The notes below the pieces were generated by a model that made no database searches, was not told the DNA's origin, and was given only the letters and a program-made list of their open reading frames with translations. Made by a program: the position numbers and the translations under genes. Positions 38,759 through 48,815 of a stretch of DNA of 64,000 bases are shown here, one piece after another. Within the stretch, counting starts at the first letter, position 1; each line of letters starts with the position of its first letter. Source of the stretch: Vespula vulgaris (taxonomy: Eukaryota > Arthropoda > Insecta > Hymenoptera > Vespidae); the NCBI RefSeq assembly GCF_905475345.1, contig NC_066604.1, positions 647,501 through 711,500 on the forward strand. The letters are read 5' to 3'.

Positions 38759-41700
38759 AAATATATATATATATTTGTTCAATTCCTTCCTAGCCAATAA
38801 TGAAAAATCAACCCGTTATATAAATGTCCATGAATTCGACTTTTTTGTTTGCTTATTTTTTTTTTCGTTGTTTCATTTCATCGATAGATCATATTATCAA
38901 TTTACTTGTGGTTATGTACCTTTCAAATCGCACACCTGACGCGTGAAAATTTCGAAGGAAGAATGTGAGGGCGGTTAGAACGGTCAGGTGAACTATTCTG
39001 ATTCGAAGAATGAAAAAACTGGGTCTATCCCGTAGTACCTGCGGCGCATCCATCTTTGAATGCGGTGTTCTATGTATCTACGAAAAGAAGTTCGAAAACG
39101 CAGAATAGAAAAGAAAAATACGTACGAATAGACACGAACTATTTTCGAAAGATATTTTTCCGAACGTGTCCCTGTTAAACTAAAATAAATAACTATGTAT
39201 GTATATTACAATAATACGAGCCATGTTGATTTACAAAAGTCATTTGTTAACTTCACGAAAGAAAAAGTAAAGAAAATTAATCGTTACGTTTCATTTCACA
39301 GCCAATACCATTGTTGTTAATTAATATTTATACTTTTTTTCATCGACAAGCATGGCGTCATAGTTGAAACAAAACTGAATTGTATTTTAGTTATAAAAAA
39401 AAAAATTACAAACTATCATAGAGAGATTTGGAATTTGACATTATTTATTAATATTTATCATCGATGTAATTGTGTGCCATTAGAACATTATTTGTAGATT
39501 GATTTAGATTGTTTTAGAATTTCCATTTGATTTTCAATGATTCTCAATTTAAAATGCAAGTGGATATAAAGTTTGTTGGGGGTTTCTTTTTTTCTTTTTG
39601 TTATTTACTTTTAATGGATATCACTACGAATTGAATGGTTTATACTTTACGTTGGTAATATCAATTGCAATTATATTGCACAAAATTTAATTTAGATTGA
39701 ACAACAAATAATAGAAACTTTTTAGAAATTACGAACAACACAAAATATGAGTTTTATCGTAATAATAATAATTAGTATATTTTCGTTCGTCAAACATGAC
39801 GTCAGTCATTTTTTTTTATTTATTAAAAATATCATTACAAACAAAATAGCCTATATGTTGATAACATAATGTGCAACAAAACAAAATTTTATCTGTGTCG
39901 AACAAAAGATAATAGGAATTTTTTACAAATTACGAACACACACAGATATATGAAATTTTATATTATTAACATTTAACATTTTATTTAGTTTATTGAATAT
40001 TTTATATTATATAGAATTTAGTTATGCATATTAGAATATTATTTGTAGAATATCTAACATTGAATTAAGGTAATTTAAACTGTATTACTCTTTTTAATTC
40101 GATCTCCAACGATTCTCGATTTAAAATGGAAATACATACATTGAATGTTTTTCAAAAATTTTTACTTCTTCGTAAAACTACCTGCTTAATATTTTTCATT
40201 GTAAATTCAAAAGTATATCTTTCATATACTGAAATTTTAACACAGACAAATTTTGAAAGATTATCGAGGGAAAACTTTTTATTGTATTACCTGCTACATG
40301 AAAAATGCTTTCTTTTTTCATTTTATGTTTTCAAAGCTCTTTTATTTTTATTTTTAACAGTACGTACTTTCTGATCACGAAACTTTCCCTTTTTTCATTG
40401 TGACTATTTCAATATTAACAAATGTTATATCTTACTACCTAAAAATAGTACAAACTACTACCTACAAAATAATACTCCTGTGCACTCCCATAGCTCTAAT
40501 ATTAGAAAAGTAACTTTCTCTTTTTTCTGTTTTTTTTTTCTTTTTTTTTGGAGATTAGATTGACTAGAATATCAGCAAAGAAATACTTTTATATTTTATT
40601 TGAGGATACAGTCAGATTAAAAAATTGTTCTATGTTGAAAGTAGATTTATTTGCAAACGAAGATCGAATCTATGACGATATTTCTTTTTTCTTTTTATAT
40701 AACTTTTTGTATAATTCGTTATTGCTACGTCGATTTTTTTCCATTTCTTTTTTGTTGATGAGTATAATCTTTGACGTTATATTGGTATAGAATAATGTTT
40801 CTGGAAATATCTTGCATGATTGAACTTACAAAAACATTTATTATTTATTGTGATATTTATAAATGATTGTTAAAAAAGAATGTAAAAGAAGAAAAAGAAA
40901 AAATTAAATCAAACAATAATTATTTATAAAATATAAATGTATGTTTTATATAAAAATATATAATAATCTTATATAAAAAATATATAATAATATATATATA
41001 TTTAAAAAAAATATATATATAGATATATATTTTGCAATTACATATATTTATATTTTACAAAAATGCATACATTATTGGAATATATTATTACTGATCTAGC
41101 TTTTATCTAATGACGTATGAAATGCATAAACATACTGATAATAATAACTTTTTATTATTATTATAACGTTCCCATAATTAAGGAAGTTTTAATCGATTCG
41201 ATTAGCAAAAATATAGAAATAAAAAGAAAATTATTGTTATCATTGAATTCGACGAATAAGATCTTTTATTATCTATAAAAAAATATATTAATATTTCCTA
41301 TACTTTGTATTAAATAGTTTAAAAAAAAAACAAGATGAATGAAAACCATTTCGGTTACAATCACTGTTATTGATATTCAATGATTAAATTTCATAATCAT
41401 TATGATCATTATCAACATAAATAATGTCTTTTTCGTTAGATGTATTATAACCGATCATGTTTAATTAGAAAGAATATACATATTTCGATAGATCTATGAT
41501 GTTTTTTTTTTTTTTTTCATTTATTTTGTCACAATTTTGTTACTAGGATATAACAAAGAGGCTGTTGTAGGTTTTTTTAACGAACAATTTAATTTGAATT
41601 TGAATTTGAAATTAACACATGTCGTCTTTCGAAGAAGTAAATTATTTATCAATCAATCGCCACAGAAAAAAATTTTTTTTTAAACAACATCCAAACAAGT

Positions 41701-42100
41701 ACATTGATCGAGTTCGTAGAAAATGTCACAAAAATCATGGGTATTTTAAAAACCTATTTTTGCATTTTCTTTTCATTTTCCTCTACTCATCAACTTTTCT
41801 ATCATTCGTGTAAGAAAAAATATTTTTACCGAAGACATTTCTATATTTGAAATTCTCTTTTCTTTTCTTTCTTCCTTTCCCGTACAACTTGCGTTAATTT
41901 CAAAAGCAAGACATTATACTTATCGTAAATCAATTTTGATCCGACTTCTTTTCTATTTAATTTAAGACATCCAATAATATATCTCGTTTGTGTCATCGTT
42001 AAGAAAATAAAATGGTGAAGAGATAAAAATCGTCCTAAGTTGTTTATGAGCCCGAATTACGACGTACAGGTCGACGAAGAAAGAAAATAACCAACATCGA
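37621..42100. other. Upstream flank of cdc25, A/T-rich, repeat blocks and one candidate enhancer patch
   Basis: No exon is supported in 4.5 kb. An AT array lies at about 38719-38752. A pair of loosely duplicated ~200-bp segments lies near 39610-39780 and 39825-39985 (shared ATTACGAACA(A/C)CACA). A complex patch at 38920-39120 contains CACCTGAC at 38933-38940 and its inverse GTCAGGTG at 38983-38990, giving two E-boxes. In Drosophila, string is controlled by a large upstream cis-regulatory region, so this flank is a plausible counterpart by inference. Confidence 0.45.
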
Positions 42101-42249
42101 TCGTACAATTTCGAAAGTAAAAGAGGAATTAGGTATTGGGGGAGGGAAAAAAGGGTCTTGGTTGGGTTGATTTTGCACGTGCACTTGAAATGCACAGGTC
42201 AGTCAGACGGTGCAGAAACCACGGCCCCCCCACAGCGAGTACCGTAAAG

Positions 42250-42400
42250 AAGTTACCGTGCATTCTCGTTGCTCCAATACGGTATGCCCTGTGGATTAAG
42301 GGCACGGATCCTTCCTATTGGTTATTCTCTATCCCCACCACAAGAACAGACCTCATATAAAAGGTGAGGCCCACCGGACGAGTTGGTTAGTCCTTCTCCA
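42250..42400 (+). promoter_or_regulatory. Core promoter of cdc25: two CCAAT boxes, TATA box, start site
   Basis: CCAAT lies at 42274-42278 and an inverted CCAAT (ATTGG) at 42317-42321. A TATA box, TATAAAAGG, lies at 42356-42364. TTAGTCC at about 42387 sits about 30 bp downstream and is the likely transcription start. Paired CCAAT boxes are common in G2/M gene promoters. The spacing fits a TATA-type RNA polymerase II promoter, and no ATG occurs between 42388 and 42720. Confidence 0.7.
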
Positions 42401-42779
42401 AGGCGATACGACTTTCAGTCAGTCGTTCGGCAACGCTCGGACGAGTAACAACGTACATCGAACTCTTTTTTTTTCTTCTTCTTCTTCATCATCATCATCT
42501 TCATCTTCTTACTCTTCTCTCTACAGTGTGTATCGTGTGTTTCGTGTGTTTATTTGTTTATTCGTTCGTTCATTAGTCACGGATTGTAACTAACTAATCA
42601 CGTGTGCCGTTCATCGTATTTCGTGCAACAAAGTGCAAGAAGTTTTACCTCGTTTCTTTACTCTTGTTTAATTCCAAAAATCGACCAACTCGTCATTTTT
42701 GTATTTAACGATTAAAATTAATGCTTGTTGTCGATCGACGTATCGACAAGAAGATATATATTTATAGAAGAAGAACAAT
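42388..42779 (+). other. cdc25 5' leader
   Basis: The predicted leader runs from the TATA-directed start to the modelled ATG, about 390 nt. It contains TTC/ATC triplets at 42474-42510. The only ATG in it is at 42721 and opens an upstream reading frame. Confidence 0.5.
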
Positions 42780-42813
42780 ATGTTACGAGAAACAAAGAAT
42801 ATGCGCAAAATGA
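42721..42813 (+). CDS. Upstream ORF overlapping the cdc25 start
   Basis: The first ATG of the predicted transcript opens a 30-codon frame (start MLVVDRRIDKK) ending at TGA 42811-42813. It is out of frame with, and extends past, the modelled cdc25 ATG at 42780. Ribosomes would need leaky scanning to reach cdc25, which would dampen translation. Cdc25 is dose-critical, so a translational brake is plausible. Whether it is translated depends on the true transcription start and exon 1 structure. Confidence 0.35.
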   Translation: MLVVDRRIDKKIYIYRRRTICYEKQRICAK

Positions 42814-42847
42814 ATATGGAAACTTGTGATGTGTGTAAATGTGCAAG
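42780..42847 (+). CDS. cdc25 exon 1 (candidate)
   Basis: ATG at 42780, 22 codons plus two bases, donor GCAAG|GTATTG. The leftover AG joins T at 44541 to give AGT (Ser), the phase exon 2 requires. The donor is only moderate. A different first exon remains possible because the uORF overlaps this start. Confidence 0.5.
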
Positions 42848-45800
42848 GTATTGGCTTTTTCCGATTAAAAATCATAATCGACATTCTATGATCGAGATAT
42901 ATGTAATATTTACGTCGTTCTTATTTTATACGTTCGACTATGCAACGAGAAAGAAACAGAGAGCACGATTTAGGAAAATGTTTTTCTTATTTATATCGCA
43001 ACAGTGTTAGTGTCCGTCGTGTGACGATTTTGCACGAATTTTATTTGTGAAAACTCGGGACAGTGACTTTTCTTCGTCTCTTTTTTTTTCTCTCCTTTTA
43101 TTTTCTCACTTTTATTCATTTTTACGCAGATCGTTACACGTTTTAAATTAACGATCGTTGTTCACGTTTGAAATTCTACATTAATTTTGTCCTTTCGAAA
43201 ATAAACACAAAAATTGTGTTCTGAAAGTATTCTTTTTTTTTTTTTTAATTCTTACAAAGAAAATATATCGTTGGGAAAAATATTTAACGTTTTTACGAAT
43301 ACGATATATGTCGAAGTTATTAAAAAAATATATATATATATATTTCATATTTTGTGACACGTTCAATCATTTATCTCGCAAGTATCAAATTCGTCGTTTG
43401 GTTTCGCGCGTTCGATCGGTATTTGTTGTTTGGTTTCGCGCGTTCGATCGGTACTGGTCGTTCGATTCCGTGCATCTTCGTGTAATATCGTGTGCTCTCT
43501 CTCTCTTTCTCTTTTCCTTTCTCCCCACTATTCGACGATTACTGCCAGTTGCGCGCCAACTCTCGGCACGAAGAGAAGCGTGGATTTTGTTCTAGCGATC
43601 GAACGGAGCACGGCCAAAAGTAGGAAGTCTGTGAAGTTTCTGAATGAAATATCGAGAATACATATATATATATATGTGTATATATATGTATATGTATACA
43701 TACAATATATATTTGATAAATAGGACTTAAATAGGATCTCGGTCTTTACCGGTACGAGAAGTGTTTTATAAAAAGAATTTTATTTGAAAAATGTAATAAT
43801 CGATAATAGCACCGAAAGACTTTTAGAGTATTTTCCCCGACCTTGTCAATTCGCACGCTTAAGAAAGGAGAGGGGAGGGGAGGGGGAAGATAAATAGGTG
43901 GGGGGTTTAAGAGCGTGAGATCACGGACATATTGAAGCAATGAGCCTTGCGTGAATCAATTTTTCGTCGAGGGAAAGATCGTTTTTCTCGCAGACACGAT
44001 ACAAACATTTGTATCGTAAAAGAAATCGTATTTTATTTCTTTTCTTCTCCCTTTTTTGTTTTTGGTTTTTTTTTCTCTTCACGTCTCGTTGCTTTAACTT
44101 GGACGCTTTCTCTCGACTCCTTACGCACAGGCATGCTTTGTTCACGCACGTATTGTTTGTTCTTCTTTCTTAATTTATTTTATTCTATTTTTTTTGTTTC
44201 CCTATATTTAGTTTTCTTTTTTGGTATATATAGCACTCTAATAGATCATAGATCGTTTTAATCAATAGTAACGGTATTAGGGTATTTTAGAAAGTTTTTG
44301 TTTCCTTTTTTCCCTTTCTTCTTCTTTTTCCTTTTTTTTTTCTCCTTGGTAGTGAACTTTGAGAGATAGAACAATTGGAGGTTAGTCGCTCGTGTCGTGC
44401 TTTTCCCGCCAATTTTGATCAAATCGTTTCTTTTTTCTTTCCTTTTTCTTTTTGCGATCCTATACATATATATATATATATAAGAAAAGTAGATGTATAT
44501 ATATATATTAATTAAGGAAATGTTTGTCTCTTCATTGCAGTCTCTTCAAGAATGTATTTAGAATTAGAAGTACACCGGAAAAAGAGGTAGCTCCTAAACC
44601 AAAAGCACGAAGATTAGTGGGCATGGCGGCACGAAGATTTGTCGGTCTTGAAACCTTTCCGCCATCTACCAACAAAGAAAATGGCACTGTTAACCGTAAC
44701 GTCAACTCTAGTCCGCAGAAGGTAGGAACGTTTTCTACATTATCGGCTAACTCGTTAAATCCGATTAAGAAATTTCACTTTTCTTTTTCTCGTAATCTTT
44801 TCTCTTTTTTCAAGTGAAACAATGAATTAAATTGAAATTTTTTCTCCCGTTCTCTTTTATTTCATTTTGGCTGGTATTTATAATTTATTTTTTCAAATAT
44901 TTTTAATCAGTATTCTACGAGAAATTAATATTCTGATTAAAATATTTATAAATGGAATACTTTGTCAGTATCGTATAAATAAATGGTTAATAGTTAAAAT
45001 AAAAATATGATTATATGATATTGACATTTAGTATTACACCGGTTAATAAAAAAATGAAAAAAGTATTTTATATGGAAAGTCAATATTTCAATAAAAATAT
45101 TAGTAAATATAAAAATTTGTCAGTATTTTATAAATAAATGATCAGAATTTATAATAAAATATCATTGCAAACTTTTAGTATTACATAGATTGATAAAAGA
45201 AAAAAAAAAAAGAAAAAAGTATTTTATACACAAAGTCAGTATTTTTAAAATCAGCATTTCGATTAAAATATTAATAAGTATAATAATTTTATTTTAATTT
45301 TATTAAAAAATTTTATTAAAAATTTTTTATTAAAAATTTTGAAGTTATTATTTTATAAATAAATAATTAGTATTTATAATAAAGCTAGACGAAATTCTAA
45401 CACTTAATTATTCATATTGTCTCCTATCACGTATCGATAATTTATTATAAATAACGATCAAAATATTGACAAATATCGATCATTCGTTTTACAAAACTGT
45501 TTATTATCAATCAATAAAAATACTGACCAAATAAAAAGAAACAATTAAATTTGTTTTCCGTTTTATGCAAAATCGTGCTTTAGAAATTTCCATCCAATTT
45601 CCGTTCGAAGATACGTTAGATGTGATAATCGAAGTCTACCTGAAATTCTAAAATAAACGTTAGTCACGTTAGATTATAAGTTAGGTCCGTTCGTTCTACG
45701 AGCGAACAATAAAACACAGCTGTCCGTCGTTGAGGAAATTTCGTAGAGATATTTTGTTTGTTTCGGAAGTAGAGAAAAAAAAAAGTGTCATTGGTCACAT

Positions 45801-47714
45801 CGATAGATCGAGGTATAAAAAAAGATCTCGAAAAGATATAGAACGTGTGTATGTTTTGACGAACATAGTGACATATACTGGATGTAGATAGTCGAATTGG
45901 TCTCGCGTGCAGCTTTCAGATTTTCCATAATCGTATGCGCGACACCTTGCTATATCTATCTATCGACGGGTGCAAGACATGCTACCGGAAAAAAGAGAAA
46001 GAAAGAGAGAGAAAAAAAACAGAAATATATATATATATATATCCTTCTTTTTAAATCAGCTTCGAATTTAAAGGGAACAGGAAACACCTACTACCGCTGC
46101 TATCATTTCGATTAAGAAGAAAAAAAAAAAGAAACAAGTCAAAAATTGTATTCTTAAAAAACTCGTCTTTTGTTACAGATAAATGGAAGTAAAAAGTCAC
46201 GCTTCCCTCTGGAGAATTGCGACTCGAATAATCAGGATAACGAGTATGGAGCCAATTTGCACGAGAGAGACGCACGTACAGGATTTCAATTCGCTGAGCC
46301 TCTTGGGGTACCACCGAGACGTATGAACGTCGCAGATGCACGAAGTCCTATACAGTCACCTATAAGATCGTCACCTCGTGGATTATTAACGGATCCAATG
46401 ATCTTTCGTAGTTTGTCATCGGGATACGAGAGTATGGATGACGATTTAAACGATCTTATGGATTTGGACGCTTTGGACGAAGCAACGCATTTACCAAATG
46501 GTCTTACGAGTTTACTTTCTGGTAGCATCGTTGGATCGGAAATAATGGAATATGCTATAATAACAACACCGGAGTATCCTCGTACAAAAGTGAAACGTTC
46601 CTTTCGGCGTTCTTTGTCCTTACAAAACGATCGAAATAATCCACAGTCGTCCGTATCGAAAGTACGTTCTTGTCTATTTCGTTCGCCCTCGACAACCTGT
46701 TCGACTCGCAAACTAGCATTCGACGATAATGCACAAACCCATCGTAATCCATCGTATCCGATCGTGGATTCGCCACCAGCGACGAGATCGTTTAAACGAC
46801 CAGATCCACCAGCCGAACTTAGTCCTCGATTAGTCAAGAGGTCTAGGATATCGGTAGATTTTCAACGTATTCCCGAGGACGTCGAATTGGAGATTTCGTC
46901 TAAACAGACAACGTACGTGACGGAGATCGAAACGAAGCTAGTCAAAAAATCACTCAAGTCGTCAAATTGCTTGGAGAATATCTCAGAGAAACAAGTAGAA
47001 ATCTGCGAGCCGATTAAGAAGGAATCATTGGAAAATAGTTTCGGTGATAGTAAAACACACGCCATGATCAAATCGGCGATACACCGTAGCGTTACCGATG
47101 CCGATCTTACCGGTGATTTTAGTAAACCTTGCATTTTACCTCTTGCCGAGGGCCGACACGATGACCTCAAATCGATCTCCGTTGATACCTTGGCAGCTTT
47201 GATGCGTGGTGACTTTGAAGAATACATTGATTCCTTCGTTATCGTCGATTGCCGATATCCTTACGAATACGAAGGTGGACACATCCAAGGAGCACTCAAT
47301 CTTTACAGCAAAGAATTGATCGAACAACATTTAATCGATCCATTGACCAACGTACCGGAAATACAGCCTAACTCCTGCAAGCGCCGTATTCTCGTATTTC
47401 ATTGTGAATTTTCTTGGGAACGTGGACCAAATCTTTCCCGTTTTCTACGTAATATCGATCGTCAACGTAACAAGGAACATTATCCTGCTCTTCATTATCC
47501 AGAAGTTTATCTATTACACGGAGGTTACGAACAATTCTACAAGGAACAAAGAAATCTTTGCTCGCCTCAAGGCTACAAACCCATGTCGGATCCGAATCAC
47601 GAAGCCGATCTCAAACAATTCCGCGTCAAAAGCAAAAGTTGGCAATCTGAAAAACCTGTAAGCAGAGTTACCGGGCTCATGGTTAAAACGAATATCAAGC
47701 GTTTAGGTTTTTGA
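42780..47714 (+). CDS. Cdc25/String M-phase inducer phosphatase, three exons
   Basis: Dual-specificity phosphatase that removes inhibitory phosphates from CDK1 and triggers mitosis. Model: join(42780..42847, 44541..44721, 46179..47714), 594 residues, phases consistent at both junctions. Exon 3 carries the whole catalytic (rhodanese-fold) domain, about residues 413-570. It includes LKSIS, DCRYPYEYEGGHI, the CX5R loop HCEFSWER (Cys492, Arg498) and LHYPEVYLLHGGY, matching the Cdc25 family throughout. The N-terminal region is the usual divergent regulatory part: a KEN box at residues 68-70, SSGYES at 163-168 followed by an acidic run, and several Ser-Pro sites. Oddity: Trp496 replaces the usual second Ser of the HCEFSSER loop. 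Identity is certain. Exon 1 is less sure; its M-L-x-E-T start resembles Drosophila String as I remember it. Confidence 0.93.
42848..44540 (+). other. cdc25 intron 1
   Basis: The 1.7-kb intron begins GTATTG and ends TTCATTGCAG. It holds a 32-bp repeat with E2F-like sites at 43394-43475, an AT/ATGT run at 43660-43712 and a T-rich stretch near 44035-44075. The G/C-richer patch at 43380-43640 could also be an alternative promoter or exon. Confidence 0.6.
43394..43560 (+). promoter_or_regulatory. E2F-like sites in cdc25 intron 1
   Basis: Two tandem copies of a 32-bp unit each contain TTTCGCGC (43402-43409 and 43434-43441), a perfect match to the E2F consensus TTTSSCGC. A third degenerate unit follows. 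TTGCGCGCCAA at 43549-43559 contains an inverted E2F-type site. Fly string is reported to respond to E2F, so these are plausible S/G2 control elements. Binding is not shown. Confidence 0.45.
44541..44721 (+). CDS. cdc25 exon 2
   Basis: Acceptor TTCATTGCAG|T, donor CAGAAG|GTAGGA. One base plus 60 codons, ending on a codon boundary. It encodes a basic segment (KPKARRLVGMAARRF) and the KEN motif within TNKENG, a likely APC/C-Cdh1 degron as known for vertebrate Cdc25A. Confidence 0.85.
44722..46178 (+). other. cdc25 intron 2, carrying a decayed tandem repeat
   Basis: The intron runs from GTAGGA to TTTTGTTACAG. Between about 44900 and 45530, units with GTCAGTAT(T/C)(T/G)TATAAATAAATGATCAGxATTTATAATAAAA, TTTAGTATTACA and AAAGTATTTTATA recur two to three times. 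An AT run lies at 46026-46042. Confidence 0.7.
46179..47714 (+). CDS. cdc25 exon 3 (regulatory region and catalytic domain)
   Basis: Acceptor TTGTTACAG|ATA, in phase with exon 2. It encodes 511 residues to TGA at 47712-47714. The P-loop Cys codon is TGT at 47403-47405. The C-terminus is short and basic (VKTNIKRLGF), following the conserved FRxKSKSW motif. Confidence 0.95.
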   Translation: MNGSKKSRFPLENCDSNNQDNEYGANLHERDARTGFQFAEPLGVPPRRMNVADARSPIQSPIRSSPRGLLTDPMIFRSLSSGYESMDDDLNDLMDLDALDEATHLPNGLTSLLSGSIVGSEIMEYAIITTPEYPRTKVKRSFRRSLSLQNDRNNPQSSVSKVRSCLFRSPSTTCSTRKLAFDDNAQTHRNPSYPIVDSPPATRSFKRPDPPAELSPRLVKRSRISVDFQRIPEDVELEISSKQTTYVTEIETKLVKKSLKSSNCLENISEKQVEICEPIKKESLENSFGDSKTHAMIKSAIHRSVTDADLTGDFSKPCILPLAEGRHDDLKSISVDTLAALMRGDFEEYIDSFVIVDCRYPYEYEGGHIQGALNLYSKELIEQHLIDPLTNVPEIQPNSCKRRILVFHCEFSWERGPNLSRFLRNIDRQRNKEHYPALHYPEVYLLHGGYEQFYKEQRNLCSPQGYKPMSDPNHEADLKQFRVKSKSWQSEKPVSRVTGLMVKTNIKRLGF

Positions 47715-48640
47715 GACATTCTTTTTTTCTTTTTTCTTCTTTTTCTTCTTCTTCTTCTTCTTTTTCTTCTTCTTTTTCTTTTTCTCTACCCTTCCTTCGA
47801 ATCTCTTCGTGTTCTTTTGTAAACATTACTTACTTGGATGCATTAAGGTGATGAATTCGACACTATATTGCAAACCAAGATCTATATTCTTCTATTTTTC
47901 TATTTTATTTAACTTTCTTTTTTTTCTTTTCTTTTCTATTCTTTTCTTTTCTTTTCTTTTTTTTTGTTTTCTTTTTTTTTCACTTATCGGGATTGAACGG
48001 CGCGAGTTTCTTTTTTCTTCTTTCTTTCTTTCTTTTTCTTCTTTTTTTCTTCTTTTTCTCCTTCTTCTTCTTCTTCTTCTTCTTTAGCAATTTCTTTTCC
48101 TTTCCTTTCTCCGTATATTATGTAACCGCGCGTTCAAAGTGCAAGAGGAGCAAGGACGCTTGGAATCGAGTTTTCCTTGCTCGTGAAACTATATGTGAGT
48201 CCTGTGAGTCGTCGAGTATCTGATTCGAGATTATAGTATCGTATAGCGACTCTTCGCGAAGAGTTCCTTTTTCATCTGTTTTATTTTTCCTCTTTTTTTC
48301 TTTTTTTTTTCTTTTCCTTTTCTTTTTTTTCTGTATATATATATATACGTTCTTCCGTACAAGTTAGATTTAGATTGTACAAACGAGATAATCATCAGAA
48401 AGAGAAAGAGAGAGAAAAAAAAAAGAAAAAAAGATAGCACCAATTAAAATGCGAGACGAAAAACAAATTTAAAACTATATTAGAAAATGGGAATGAGGAC
48501 GTTCCTTTCGAAAGAATATTGTCAATATATTATTATTAATTTAATTATTATTAAGGAAAAAAATTTTCGTCGAGTTTTATGAAAGAGGGAAAAAAGGAAA
48601 AAACGTTTGGATTAGATAATAAATTCCTTTGTAAAAATCC
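47715..48640 (+). other. cdc25 3' region, pyrimidine-rich, candidate poly(A) signal
   Basis: The stop codon is followed by about 380 bp of nearly continuous T/C sequence with TTC repeats (47745-47770, 48062-48084). AATAAA at 48618-48623 is a candidate cleavage signal, and ATTAAA near 48445 is an alternative. No other gene is seen. Confidence 0.5.
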
Positions 48641-48669
48641 AAATCCGGCGAAATAACGATCAAAGATGC

Positions 48670-48815
48670 AATAGCTCCAGCCTGATCTACTTACGAAATG
48701 ATGGTGGAGCGGCGTGGAGCCATAAGAGAGTCAAATGTGTCGCAAATCTTTAATGCTTCCATTAATTTCGGGCGAGCATCCCACTTGTACACTTAGACAC
48801 TCTACTCTCTTATGA
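48670..48815. ncRNA. Structured element: 94-nt nested hairpin
   Basis: CATAAGAGAGT (48721-48731) pairs with ACTCTCTTATG (48804-48814). Inside it, GTGTC (48737-48741) pairs with GACAC (48796-48800), and ATGCT (48753-48757) with AGCAT (48775-48779). A further GCTCCA/TGGAGC pair lies at 48674-48679 and 48705-48710. This is complex sequence in an otherwise simple-repeat region. It may be a structured RNA, a small MITE with ~20-bp ends, or a - strand coding fragment, because the - strand also reads YKWDARPKLMEALK-like with a GTAAGT donor downstream. Confidence 0.35.
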
